This document shows, piece after piece, positions 36,401 to 45,096 of a stretch of 64,000 nucleotides of DNA. The notes under the pieces were generated by a model. It made no database searches. It saw nothing but the letters and a program-made list of their open reading frames with translations, and was not told the origin of the DNA. The stretch is taken from positions 186,001 to 250,000 of the forward strand of contig NZ_JACIHE010000011.1 in NCBI RefSeq assembly GCF_014198245.1, in the 5' to 3' direction. The stretch is from Bradyrhizobium sp. cir1. GTDB lineage: Bacteria; Pseudomonadota; Alphaproteobacteria; Rhizobiales; Xanthobacteraceae. Position numbers and translations under genes: made by a program. Within the stretch, counting starts at the first letter, position 1. Each line of letters opens with the position of its first letter.

Positions 36401-37204
36401 TCAGGCGGCCAGCGCGCGGCGAAGGCCGACCAGTTTCTCGAGCACCAGCACGCCGAGCATCGCCATCAGGATGATGATCGTCGACATCGCCGGCACGGAG
36501 GGGTCGAAGACGTTGACCAGTTGCCGCATCAGGACGAGCGGCACGGGCGAATATTCGGAGTTCGCCAGCCACATGGTGACGGGGTAATTGTCGAAGGACA
36601 CCATGAAGGCGAACAGCCCGCCGGCCGCAACGCCGGAGGCGATCTGCGGCAGTGTCACGCGCCAGAAGGTCCGCAACCGGTTGGCGCCGAGCGTGCGTGC
36701 GGCATCTTCCAAATTCTCGTCCACCAGCTGAAGGCTGGTGACAACGGTGCGAATGACATAGGGCGACGTCACCACCACGTGCCCGATCAAGAGATTGAGC
36801 CGCGCATCCTGGGAGCCGAGCTTGGTCAGCACCTGGAGCAGCGCAAGGCCCGTGACCAACGCCGGGAAGATAAGCGGCGACAGCAGGAACCCCTTGATTG
36901 CGGCGAGGCCGAAGAACCTGCCGCGCACCAGCGCGAAGGCCGCCGGCACACCGAGCAGGAGCGATCCCGCCGTGGTGCCGAGCGCGAGCAGGATGCTCAA
37001 CCTCATCGCCTCGAGGAAGTCACGGTCCTGGAGAACCTTGGCGTACCATTTCAGCGTGAAACCTTGCGGCGGAAACGTCACGAAATAGGAATCGGAGACC
37101 GACACGGCCATGACCAGGAGCAGCGGCGCCAGGATGAACAGCATCATGCCTGTCGTGATGCTGTAGAGGATGAAGGCGCCGAAGCCGGAGAATCGCTCGT
37201 CCAT
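36401..37204 (-). CDS. ABC transporter permease (PotC-like)
   Basis: A 267-residue inner-membrane permease with about six membrane helices. The ATPase-coupling loop is seen in LEDAARTLGANRLRTFWRVT LPQIASG (the EAA-like motif). The real start is ATG 37204, sharing ATGA with the end of the upstream permease; the same frame runs far upstream antisense to that gene, which is not coding. It is 28 bases before the binding-protein gene. Confidence 0.9.
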   Translation of the reverse strand: MDERFSGFGAFILYSITTGMMLFILAPLLLVMAVSVSDSYFVTFPPQGFTLKWYAKVLQDRDFLEAMRLSILLALGTTAGSLLLGVPAAFALVRGRFFGLAAIKGFLLSPLIFPALVTGLALLQVLTKLGSQDARLNLLIGHVVVTSPYVIRTVVTSLQLVDENLEDAARTLGANRLRTFWRVTLPQIASGVAAGGLFAFMVSFDNYPVTMWLANSEYSPVPLVLMRQLVNVFDPSVPAMSTIIILMAMLGVLVLEKLVGLRRALAA

Positions 37205-38136
37205 CACTCGGGCCTCCTGAGACGACGGCCTTCCAGAAGCCACATCGAGACGCCATTCACCGCAAGGACGAGGCCGACGAGAACGACGGCGATGGCCGCA
37301 CCGAACGGCCAGTCGTAGACGACGAAGATCTGCTGCTCGATCAGATTGCCGAGCATGATCGCCGAGGCGCCGCCCAGGATCGCCGGAATGACGAACGATC
37401 CGGCGGTGAGCGAGAAGACCAGCGTGAATCCGGCCACGAAGCCGGGCATGCTGAGCGGCAGCGTCACCCGGAGGAACACCTTCCACCAGGGCGCACCCAA
37501 CATGCGGGCCGCATCTTCGAGATTGGGATCGATCTTGCCGAGCGCCGAGGCCAGCGGCAGCACCATCATCGGGAAGAACACGTGCAGCGACCCGATGACG
37601 ACGGCCGCCTCGGTGTAAAGGACCGATATCGGTGCATCGACGATATGCAGCGTCATCAGGATCCAGTTCAGCATGCCCTTCGGACCGTTCTGAAGCACCA
37701 GCTGCCAGCCGTAGCCGCGAACGACGACGCTGACGATCAGCGGCGCAATGACGATCAGCGTGATGATCCGCGTGACCATCGGGCGACTCTTCACCATCAC
37801 CAGCGCGACCGGATAGGCGAGCACCGTCGCCAGCGCCGAGGTGATGATGCTGATCCGCAACGTGGTCCAAAGCACGCGTGCGTAGAGCTCGACATTGACG
37901 AGGCGCGCGTAGTGCGCGAGCGTGAACGGGCGGCCGATAATGCCGCGGCTGTCCTGCGTCTGGATGCTTGAAAGCAACAGTACCAGCGCCGGATAGAAGA
38001 AGAAATACATCAGGAATGCCAGCATCGGGATGGCCAGGAGCCCGACCGGCAGCGCCAGGCGCCAGCCCGGTCCCCGCCGGGCCGCCGGTGGAGCTTCAAC
38101 GCTCAAAACCGCCACCGCATTGTCGCTGGTGGTCAT
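37204..38136 (-). CDS. ABC transporter permease (PotB-like)
   Basis: A 310-residue permease. The N-terminal cytoplasmic tail runs to about residue 30, six membrane helices follow, and the coupling loop is LEDAARMLGAPWWKVFLRVT. The start at 38136 has GAGGA upstream; the frame continues 86 codons upstream without similarity. It is the first gene of the transporter set, 218 bases after the aminotransferase stop, so it may have its own promoter. Confidence 0.9.
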   Translation of the reverse strand: MTTSDNAVAVLSVEAPPAARRGPGWRLALPVGLLAIPMLAFLMYFFFYPALVLLLSSIQTQDSRGIIGRPFTLAHYARLVNVELYARVLWTTLRISIITSALATVLAYPVALVMVKSRPMVTRIITLIVIAPLIVSVVVRGYGWQLVLQNGPKGMLNWILMTLHIVDAPISVLYTEAAVVIGSLHVFFPMMVLPLASALGKIDPNLEDAARMLGAPWWKVFLRVTLPLSMPGFVAGFTLVFSLTAGSFVIPAILGGASAIMLGNLIEQQIFVVYDWPFGAAIAVVLVGLVLAVNGVSMWLLEGRRLRRPE

Positions 38137-38354
38137 CGCTGGCCGTCCTCGACTGCGCGATACCAAGGCAATACCCCTCTTTGCACAAAGCTTATGCGCC
38201 GGCATCCTACAGGACCAAGAACATCTTCGTTTAGGGGCATTAGGAAGGATTATGACAATTGGTGCGGCATACTGCTCCGATCTTGACCGATAAATGCCGC
38301 TCGCTGCGGCTTTTGTTCTCCGCCGGGGGCCAAGCCCCCTGACATATCGACGCG

Positions 38355-39557
38355 TCAGCGCAGGCTTTCGCAGAAGCTCGCGATGCGCCGGCATCCCTCT
38401 TTAAGGGACTCGGTGTCCGTCGCGTAGGAAATGCGGAAATAAGGGCTCATGCCGTAGGCGCCGCCGGGCACGGCTGCGACATGCTGTTCCTCCAAGAGCG
38501 CCGAGATGAAGTCGGCATCGGTGTCCAGCCGGCGACCGCCCTTGGTGGTCTTGCCGATGCTACCGGCGATGTTCGGAAACACGTAGAACGCCCCCTGCGG
38601 CTTGTGGCAGGTGATTCCTGGAATCTGGTTGAGCAGCCCGACCACCAGATCGCGCCGGTTGCGATAGATGTCCGCACGCTCCTTCAGGAAGTCCTGCGGG
38701 CCGTCCAGCACCGCGACCGCCGCCGCTTGGCTCAACGTGCAGATTCCGCCGGTCGCCTGACCGTGGACGTTGTTCATCGCAGCAATAAGGTCCCTCGGCC
38801 CGCCGCAATAACCGACCCGCCAGCCCGTCATGGCGTAGGCCTTGGAGGCGCCGTTTACGGTCACCACGCGGTTCTTCAACCTCGGCTCGACCTCCGCGAT
38901 GGTGCAGAACTCGAATCCGTCATAGGTGAGATGCTCGTAGATGTCGTCGGTGAGAATCCAGACGTTAGGATGCTTCAACATGACATCCGCGATCGCCCGC
39001 ATCTCGGCCCGCGAGCAGGCCGCGCCGGTCGGATTGTTGGGAAAGTTCAGGATCAGCCACTTCGTCCTTGGCGTGATCGCAGCCTCCAGGTCCGCCGGGC
39101 GGAGCTTGAACTGGTTGTTCTCCGGACAGGGCACGGCGACCGGCGTCGCCTCCGCGAGCTGGACGATGTCCGCATAGGTGATCCAGCCCGGTGCCGGAAT
39201 GACGACCTCATCGCCCGGGTTGCAGGTCGCGAACAGCGCGTTGAAGATGATCTGCTTGCCGCCGTTGGCGATCAGGATCTCGTCGAAGGCATAGTCGAGA
39301 TTGTTCTCCCGCTTGAACTTACGCTGCACTGCGGTCCTCAGCGCGACCGAACCCGGCTGCGCGGGATATTTGGTGTCGCCACGCAGCGCCGCCTTGTGCG
39401 CGGCCTCGATCGCGTGCGGCGGCGTCGGAAAGTCCGGCTCCCCGGACGACAGGCCTACAATCTTGACGCCTGCGTCCCGGAGCTCGCGCGCCTTGTCCGT
39501 CATCGCCGCCGAGGCGGACACCTTCACGGTCTTCAGGCGGTTTGCAAGTTCAGGCAT
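38355..39557 (-). CDS. class I PLP aminotransferase (aspartate aminotransferase-like)
   Basis: A 400-residue fold-type I aminotransferase of the Ib (AspC/AatA) group. Motifs include GEPDFPTPPHAIEAA, the Asn in NFPNNPTGAACS, DDIYEHLTYDG, the PLP-binding lysine in NGASKAYAMTGWRVGY, and the substrate-carboxylate Arg near the C-terminus in PYFRISYATD. The ATG at 39557 has GGAG upstream and overlaps the SDR stop by eight bases. It would move an amino group between an amino acid and 2-oxoglutarate or oxaloacetate. In this setting it may process the glutamate-like product of the Pxp enzymes or an amino precursor (inference). Confidence 0.9.
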   Translation of the reverse strand: MPELANRLKTVKVSASAAMTDKARELRDAGVKIVGLSSGEPDFPTPPHAIEAAHKAALRGDTKYPAQPGSVALRTAVQRKFKRENNLDYAFDEILIANGGKQIIFNALFATCNPGDEVVIPAPGWITYADIVQLAEATPVAVPCPENNQFKLRPADLEAAITPRTKWLILNFPNNPTGAACSRAEMRAIADVMLKHPNVWILTDDIYEHLTYDGFEFCTIAEVEPRLKNRVVTVNGASKAYAMTGWRVGYCGGPRDLIAAMNNVHGQATGGICTLSQAAAVAVLDGPQDFLKERADIYRNRRDLVVGLLNQIPGITCHKPQGAFYVFPNIAGSIGKTTKGGRRLDTDADFISALLEEQHVAAVPGGAYGMSPYFRISYATDTESLKEGCRRIASFCESLR

Positions 39558-40353
39558 TGTCAGCTCCACTTCTCATGTCTTTCAAATGTGCGGCCTGGGT
39601 TCGGCTCGCAAATCGCAGTTCACCAACGACCTGGAACGTGGGAACGACCTCGATCATCGCCACGTTCATCCGCGCCGACGCCCTTACGGCGAATGCAATG
39701 GCATCCGCGATGTCGTCGGATAGGAGCGTCTCGAAGCCACCGACGAAGCGGGCATCCGGGTTGTCGGCGGCATCCTGGTTCTGGAAGATGCTCGTCGCCA
39801 CGCGGCCGGGCGAGATCTCGGTCACGCGAACGCAGGTGCCGTAGAGATCGACACGCAATTGCTGCGACAGCGAATGAATGCCCGCCTTGGTGGCGTGATA
39901 GGCCACGGAGGAATTGAATGTCGTTGTGTTCTCGCCGAAGGCGTAATGGCCGGCGATCGAGGAGACGTTGACCACGTGGCCCCGGTTGCGCCTCGCCATG
40001 CCTGGTGCGATCAGCCGCGTCAGATGCAGAACCGCGCTCAGATTGACGTCGACCAGGGTGTCGACATCATCCGCCGCCGTATCCAGGATATTGCTGCGCC
40101 GCGACTGACCGGCATTGTTGACGAGAACATCGAATTCGGCCGCGCCCGCAAGCCGCGTTAGGGCCGCGAGATCGTTGACATCGACTTCGCAGATGCGGCA
40201 TCCGGTCTCTGCCGATAGGCTCGCCAACCGCCTGGCGTCGCGCGCCAGCGCGTGAACCTCAAGCCCCTCGGCGCGGAGGCGCCGAACCGTCGCAGCCCCG
40301 ATACCGGAGGATGCGCCCGTCACCAACGCCGTTCGATAGTCCGAAAATCCCAT
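39550..40353 (-). CDS. short-chain dehydrogenase/reductase, paralogue of 26131-26892
   Basis: A 267-residue SDR that begins MGFSDYRTALVTGASSGIGA and stays close to the SDR at 26131 over its whole length, including VNNAGQSRR, SSIAGHYAF and YHATKAGIHSLSQQLRVDLY. It has an insertion of about six residues (NTTTFNSS) before the catalytic Tyr and a different C-terminal lid. The start at 40353 matches the paralogue exactly. It overlaps the aminotransferase by eight bases, so the two are translationally coupled; an aminotransferase plus 3-hydroxy-acid-type dehydrogenase pairing is plausible. Confidence 0.9.
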   Translation of the reverse strand: MGFSDYRTALVTGASSGIGAATVRRLRAEGLEVHALARDARRLASLSAETGCRICEVDVNDLAALTRLAGAAEFDVLVNNAGQSRRSNILDTAADDVDTLVDVNLSAVLHLTRLIAPGMARRNRGHVVNVSSIAGHYAFGENTTTFNSSVAYHATKAGIHSLSQQLRVDLYGTCVRVTEISPGRVATSIFQNQDAADNPDARFVGGFETLLSDDIADAIAFAVRASARMNVAMIEVVPTFQVVGELRFASRTQAAHLKDMRSGADNA

Positions 40354-40610
40354 CCGCAGGGCTCTTTTGCAGGTAGCCAATTTTTCAAGCAGCCACGGCG
40401 GCGGGAAAATTACGGGCATGCGCCGATGCGGGCATACAGCGGATTTGTTCTGCCCTCATAAGGACATCCAATATCCCGACCGGATGGTGCCGGCCCGCGG
40501 GCCATAAGCACGCCCGATGCCGGCAGAGTGAATTTCTCTTACTCGCCATCCGCCGCTCGGCCTTACATTTCGCGATGCCCCCTGGCTCACCAAAAGGAGA
40601 CGGACTTAAG

Positions 40611-41303
40611 ATGTTGGAGGTCGGCAATCGGATCGTCATGGTCTCGGGGGCGTCGCGCGGCATCGGACGCGCCGTCGTCGACCGGCTGTTGTCATCGGGC
40701 TTCCGGGTCTCGGCAGGGCTTCGCGACCCGAGCCGCCTTACCGAGAGCGATCGGCTCATGACGCATCACTACAACGCGGATGACGCCGGCAGTCCGATCT
40801 CTTGGGTCAACGCGACGGTCGCACGATGGGGCTGCGTCGACGCCCTCGTCAATGCTGCCGGCATAAATCCGAAGGTTCGTGTCTGCGACGAAGGCGAGAG
40901 CGAGCTCGACCACATGTGGCGCGTCAACGTCAAGGGTCCCCTGCGCCTCGTCAGAGCCGTTCTGCCGCATCTAGCCGCCTGCGGTCATGGACGGGTCGTC
41001 AATCTCGGATCCCTCTCCGGCAAGCGCGTGGGCAGCAATGTCGGCTACGCCATGACCAAATTCGCGGTGGTCGCGCTGACCCACGGCATCCGCCGGGAGG
41101 GACGCGCGGCCGGCATTCGAGCGACAGTGATCTGCCCGGGTTACGTGGCCACCGACATGACGCTGAATGACGACGAGATCCCGCGCCACGAGATGAGCCA
41201 GCCAGACGACATCGCCCGCCTGGTTGAGACCGCGCTCATGCTGCCGAACAACGCCTCGGTTTCCGAGATGCTGGTGCACTGCCAGTTCGAGCCGACGCTG
41301 TAG
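40611..41303 (+). CDS. short-chain dehydrogenase/reductase (third)
   Basis: A 230-residue SDR divergent from the previous one. MVSGASRGIGRAVVDRL is the cofactor motif, LVNAAGINPK the NNAG equivalent, LGSLSGKRV carries the Ser, and YAMTKFAVVAL the Tyr and Lys. The start at 40611 follows AAAGGAGA; an earlier in-frame start at 40575 is less likely. It is less similar to the other two SDRs. It lies at the edge of the metabolic locus; the next DNA is decayed plasmid-type sequence. Confidence 0.88.
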   Translation: MLEVGNRIVMVSGASRGIGRAVVDRLLSSGFRVSAGLRDPSRLTESDRLMTHHYNADDAGSPISWVNATVARWGCVDALVNAAGINPKVRVCDEGESELDHMWRVNVKGPLRLVRAVLPHLAACGHGRVVNLGSLSGKRVGSNVGYAMTKFAVVALTHGIRREGRAAGIRATVICPGYVATDMTLNDDEIPRHEMSQPDDIARLVETALMLPNNASVSEMLVHCQFEPTL

Positions 41304-41317
41304 GCCCGAACTTGCGC

Positions 41318-41650
41318 GCCGGAGCGGTGAACACTACGCGGCCGCGTTCCTGCAATCTGGCGAAGGCGTCGCGCGAGGCTAAAGCTTCGGGCAAGTAATT
41401 TGCGCCTGACATCGTCACCAGCCGGCAGCCATCGGCAAGGCGCGCTAAGGTCGACGCGATATGCCGATACGTTGTGTCGGCCATGCGGCCAGAAAAGTTC
41501 GCCATCGCCGAACAAAGGCGGGTTCAAGCACAACGCTCAGCACCACGGCGGGATCGAGGTGATCATCGATTTGGGCAGCGTCGGCCTTCTCGGCGCCGAT
41601 CTTCTTGCCGCTCCCAAACCCAGCAATGCTCGCGAACCCGAAGGGCAAAA
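41318..41650 (-). pseudogene. remnant of a strawberry-notch-type methylase/helicase gene
   Basis: Two minus-strand frames read in order ADAAQIDDHLDPAVVLSVVL, then after a shift MANFSGRMADTTYRHIAST and CRLVTMSGANYLPEA ... FARLQERGRVVFTAP. This is the methylase part of the large methylase-helicase proteins found on rhizobial plasmids and integrative elements (IDDHLDPxxxPSVVLMNPPFSA ... GRMADTTYRHI). The NPPF catalytic motif has decayed into EPAF at the frameshift. Only about 110 codons of a protein well over 1000 residues remain. Confidence 0.6.
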
Positions 41651-41662
41651 GAGATTTGAGAC

Positions 41663-42910
41663 TTAGCTCGGATCCAGAACCAGGCTCATCTCGCGGATTT
41701 TTGCATCGATCTTTTCCAGGACAGCCGTCGGAACAACATCCCGCTCAGGAAGGCTCCACCAAAGATCGTTCACCGATGAAACGACTTGCTTGACGGCCGA
41801 GATGACCGCGGGATCCGGTAGCCGCGCCCGGTTGGCAAACTTCCGCCAACGATCCGGAGTAAGCGCCTTGAAGGACTTCTCGCCCCCCAATGACAGCGCC
41901 ATGTCGTCTTTTGGAAAATAGGCGGTGGTCGACAGCACGTCGTACACTGGGGCGATGGCCGGAGTGCAACCGTCGCCCGGATAGATCGTGGACCAATTTT
42001 TCAAGTGCATGTCTCCGTTCCCGACAAGCGCGGCAAGAGCCAGGCGGCGAACAAAATCGAGTGCGGCATCTGTCGACACCGCGACGTTCAGTGCGGAGGC
42101 GATATCGTGGTATGAAGCGTCATCGTACTTCTTGGATGGTTGCCGGCCGAATACCTGGGCAAAGTCTTCGATATGTATCCGCCTGCCTTCGGGGCCCCTA
42201 TCGAAACGCTTCACCAACAAGACTTTACCGGTCGAGAGGGTATTGAACTCTTCAGGTATTTCCTCGAAATCGGATTTTTCAACAAGCTCTCGTTGAGGCA
42301 CATCCATACCGAGGGCCTCCGAGAGCGCCAGGATGGCGAACTCATTTTCCGACAATCCGACAAGATTGGTTGAAGGGAATTTCGCAATGTACTGCCCCTG
42401 CTCGTCGCCGATGGACAAGGTCAGACCGCCTGCCCTGCCCGTGCTCTTCATCACCGAGAGCTTCATCTGAACTCCGGCCAGAGAAAAGCGAGCTTTGATC
42501 GCATGCAAATCGTCTTGAGCAGCTCTCGTGCTGGTGCCGTCGCTGGGCACGACGCGCACGGCGCCCGGCAAGTCCGTGCCAAGCGCCGCCAGCAGGTCGA
42601 AATCGTTGCCCGGCCTCACCGCTCCTGCGTGGTGCTTCTCCATTGCCTCGCGGAGCCTGTCCTCAGGCAACATGTTCGCGAAGAACGCCGGCAAGACGTG
42701 CGCCACGGGCTTCGGATCTTTGCGGAGGCCGCCATCGGCGGAGCGCAACGAAAGGCTCAAGATCGGAGGCCTTGCCATGGCTCGATAGGCCGGATCGAGG
42801 CTGAAGGCGTTGAAATCGCCTGGCGTGCGTACGAGCGTTCCGACCTTGAGCTCTTGAAGGAACACGTCGAGGGACTGGATGGTTTTGGAGGCGCGGACCT
42901 GGACACTCAT
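41663..42910 (-). CDS. hipA: HipA-family serine/threonine kinase toxin
   Basis: A 415-residue HipA-family kinase. In E. coli, HipA phosphorylates glutamyl-tRNA synthetase and induces dormancy. Residues about 5-110 form the N-terminal subdomain. SLAGVQMK at 143-150 corresponds to the autophosphorylated P-loop (Ser143). The catalytic loop GNGDMHLKN gives Asp300, Lys304 and Asn305, and the Mg-binding Asp324 is in VYDVLS. All key residues are intact. It overlaps hipB by four bases, antitoxin first. Its placement between two dead plasmid genes suggests it came in with, and outlived, that element. Confidence 0.92.
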   Translation of the reverse strand: MSVQVRASKTIQSLDVFLQELKVGTLVRTPGDFNAFSLDPAYRAMARPPILSLSLRSADGGLRKDPKPVAHVLPAFFANMLPEDRLREAMEKHHAGAVRPGNDFDLLAALGTDLPGAVRVVPSDGTSTRAAQDDLHAIKARFSLAGVQMKLSVMKSTGRAGGLTLSIGDEQGQYIAKFPSTNLVGLSENEFAILALSEALGMDVPQRELVEKSDFEEIPEEFNTLSTGKVLLVKRFDRGPEGRRIHIEDFAQVFGRQPSKKYDDASYHDIASALNVAVSTDAALDFVRRLALAALVGNGDMHLKNWSTIYPGDGCTPAIAPVYDVLSTTAYFPKDDMALSLGGEKSFKALTPDRWRKFANRARLPDPAVISAVKQVVSSVNDLWWSLPERDVVPTAVLEKIDAKIREMSLVLDPS

Positions 42911-43206
42911 TCATCATCCTCATCGGTGGTGAATGCCGGCCGGTCCTCGTCGTCGGAAGGACGAAGCAGAGCATTGACGCCAGGGACCATTGCTTGTGGG
43001 ATCAGCATCAACTCTATACCCAGCGCGCGCGCGACGTTTATCAGGGTAGTGGCGCGCGCGGCGGCCGCGCCTTGCTCGATATCGCGGTAACGAGGCCTGG
43101 AAATCCCTGCGCGTTCAGCCACCTGCTCTTGAGTCAGACCCGCTTGTTTCCTGGCATCCCGGAGGAGCCGTCCTAGCCGGAAGGTGGTCTGTGAACCGCG
43201 TTCCAT
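42907..43206 (-). CDS. hipB: HipB-type antitoxin, XRE-family repressor
   Basis: A 99-residue protein with a helix-turn-helix at about 11-65 (LRDARKQAGLTQEQVAERAG ... YRDIEQGAAAARATTLINVA) and an acidic C-terminal tail (DDEDRPAFTTDEDDE). It should bind and block HipA and repress the operon by binding the palindromes just upstream. The gene starts 12 bases after the first inverted repeat. Confidence 0.9.
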   Translation of the reverse strand: MERGSQTTFRLGRLLRDARKQAGLTQEQVAERAGISRPRYRDIEQGAAAARATTLINVARALGIELMLIPQAMVPGVNALLRPSDDEDRPAFTTDEDDE

Positions 43207-43217
43207 GAGCTGTACTC

Positions 43218-43335
43218 GTATCTTTTATCCAAATAAAGATACGTATACATATCTTGCGAGGTAACCGGCGTCAAGCGACATGTTCCGTTTACGTATCATA
43301 TCCAAAGCAAAAGATCCATAAACGTATCATTAATA
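43218..43335. promoter_or_regulatory. hipBA operator/promoter region with inverted repeats
   Basis: An AT-rich stretch directly before hipB. GTATCTTT (43218-43225) and AAAGATAC (43235-43242) form a perfect 8-bp inverted repeat around nine bases. GATA-N8-TATC follows at 43238-43253, and ACGTATCAT occurs twice near 43295 and 43322. Repeated GTATC/GATAC half-sites suggest cooperative binding of HipB dimers, as with the TATCC-N8-GGATA operators of E. coli. Confidence 0.65.
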
Positions 43336-43419
43336 TGGGCCATGCATGGGGAGACCCGCAAGACCGCGGCAGCTTCCGGTAATTCATCGCAACGGTCGGC
43401 GGCGATTACTCGCGCTATC

Positions 43420-43743
43420 CTAAACGTAGCAGTCGATCCTAGAGGCCGAAACACCACGTGCCTCAAGCAGATCGTGCAGCTCCCAACCCGGCAGCCTCAG
43501 GGCCAAGCGTTCGAAGTCGGCGCGGCTTGCTTCCACATGTATGCGTGCGGTTTCGACCACGCGCGTGCGGCTTCGCCGCGTGCGGTCACGCACCGTTCGG
43601 GCGAGTTCGCATGAGTGACAGATAGCGCTCATCTGAGGGTCGGGAAACCACTCGGAGGATAGCCGACCGACGCGCGCGCCGCGGCTCACATCCACTCTGT
43701 AACCGCCACCGTCGCGGCGGCCATCAAGGACCTTCGTATTCAT
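43420..43743 (-). pseudogene. DUF932-type plasmid protein, N-terminal remnant
   Basis: From ATG 43743 (GGAG upstream) the frame starts MNTKVLDGRRDGGGYRVDVS and continues RGARVGRLSSEWF, then ELARTVRDRTRRSRTRVVET and ADFERLALRLPG. This is the beginning of the DUF932 proteins usual on rhizobial plasmids and integrative elements. A short out-of-frame patch (PDPQMSAICHS) lies in the middle, and the frame stops after about 107 codons where 350 or more are expected. Confidence 0.6.
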
Positions 43744-44042
43744 GGGAGGCAATCTCCATGACGGCGCCAGAAGGCTCTCCTCCGACCATCAACCCGTCAT
43801 GGCCAGCGCATCGCCGATCGCTGACGCTCACGAAATTTCCGCTCCCACCGCAGCTTTCGTCAGGGATGAACGCCCGAAAGGGTGAAAACCCGGCGCAGCT
43901 TGGGGTTTCAGCGCCAGCCGACAGCCCGGTCCCCGATAGGGAGACGGCCAACCACTGAGCTTCCAGGGCATTGCGCGTCGACACAAAACGCCACAAAGGT
44001 CGAAGTCCGGTTGGGGCAGAATCTCCAGCGAGGACCGCAGCG
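43744..44042 (-). other. structured leader-like region before the DUF932 remnant
   Basis: A 300-base gap without a gene. It contains a perfect CCC-GAAA-GGG hairpin (43873-43882, plus strand sense) and an AAACCC/GGGTTT pair (43886-43891 with 43903-43908). I have the impression that similar sequence precedes DUF932 genes on other rhizobial replicons, so it may be a conserved leader or small RNA, but I cannot verify this. Confidence 0.3.
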
Positions 44043-44450
44043 CTAAGATTTGCTGGCGCGTCTTCCATTGCCGGCGCGTAATTGCTGGCGGCGTTCATGC
44101 CGTCGCCGACGCGCCTCTGCAGGGCGCAATGGAGCTATCACGGGCTTCGGTTGCTCGGAAGAAACGGCCTCGGTCTCTGCCGAAACCTCCGCAGCGATCG
44201 CCCGCGCTTCCCTGAATTCGAGGAGCGAACGTCCCTTCTCGGTGATGCGCCAGCCGCCATTCCCGCGCTCAATGAGCTTCTGCGAAAAAATGTTGAGGCC
44301 CGACACACGGGCGGCCATTCTCTTGGTGCGTTCGGCCCAGTCCCGACCGCTCGTCGCCAAAATGGCCATGTCGCGTTTAAGCTCGGCCAGCGGAGCAAAC
44401 CCATCCGGATAGCTCACCAAAATCTTCAGGACTGTGACCTGGAAGTTCAC
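44043..44450 (-). CDS. hypothetical winged-helix-like protein
   Basis: A 135-residue protein from a GTG at 44450 (VNFQVTVLKILVSYPDGFAP). Residues 1-80 look like a winged-helix domain: helices around LAELKRDMAILATSGRDW and ERTKRMAARVSGLNIFSQKL, then the wing GGWRITEKGRSLLEF. The tail is Arg-rich (EARRRRHERRQQLR). Proteins of this type, preceded by the small 67-residue gene, appear to be frequent in Bradyrhizobium; the function is unknown, perhaps DNA binding. The frame extends upstream to 44702 but overlaps the small gene there. Confidence 0.6.
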   Translation of the reverse strand: MNFQVTVLKILVSYPDGFAPLAELKRDMAILATSGRDWAERTKRMAARVSGLNIFSQKLIERGNGGWRITEKGRSLLEFREARAIAAEVSAETEAVSSEQPKPVIAPLRPAEARRRRHERRQQLRAGNGRRASKS

Positions 44451-44478
44451 CTGACTGACAAACTGACATTGTCCTGGC

Positions 44479-44682
44479 CTACCGCCACATGGTCGGTGCT
44501 TCGGAAAGGGCGGCTCGACCGATCTGTTTGAGGCCATCGGGTGTCTTCTCACCCTTGGTGGCCGCTTCCAGAATCTTCGAGGCGACATGGGCGCGGACGC
44601 CAGTTTCGTGCCGGGAAATGCTTTCGCAGACCTCGTCGAGGATAGCGCGAAGAAGCGTTGTGGTAGCGGTATCAAACCCCAT
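44479..44682 (-). CDS. small conserved hypothetical protein, 67 residues
   Basis: The product starts MGFDTATTTLLRAILDEVCE and ends LSEAPTMWR. It is helical, with HVASKILEAATKGEKTPDGL in the middle. It ends 28 bases before the GTG of the winged-helix-like gene on the same strand, so the two are probably co-transcribed. I recognise the style from Bradyrhizobium genomes but know of no function. Confidence 0.6.
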   Translation of the reverse strand: MGFDTATTTLLRAILDEVCESISRHETGVRAHVASKILEAATKGEKTPDGLKQIGRAALSEAPTMWR

Positions 44683-45096
44683 AGTGGTCTCCCCCTATCC
44701 AACGATGATCAAGATAATACGGACTTCGTGCGAAAGGGATTCAGATGTGTGAATCAGGTGGGAAATCTAAGATCGCTCCAATCGGGCGGAGAGGTCTTCG
44801 CACAGCAGCAATGCCTAGCAAGGGCCTGCTCTCGTATTTGGTGCTAGCGCGAATGGGGTATGCCGCTCAGGAGGCAGTCAGCAGAGGCAACAGAGCCCTG
44901 TAGCGGCGGAGAAATAGCGGCGCGCCATGCGCTGACGGCTGTCGTATCCAACTCTCTGGGGCATGAACCTCATGCGGCGTTCCGGTCGTTCAGACATTCG
45001 CGGATCGATACATCGGTCAACAAAATGCAAATCGATTGCACCGGGACGCCTTGGCATTTCGAAGTACAAGGCGTTCGCCGGCGCCCCAACCAACTT
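44683..45096. other. intergenic region
   Basis: No gene recognised. It carries the promoter of the small hypothetical gene pair (leftward) and the 3' side of the decayed flavin reductase. Short frames on both strands lack motifs. Confidence 0.35.

Noticed and set aside
36401..37870. A 489-codon open frame over the two ABC permease genes
   Set aside because: Its first two thirds are an antisense-free but out-of-frame shadow of the upstream permease; only the part from 37204 has membrane helices and family motifs.
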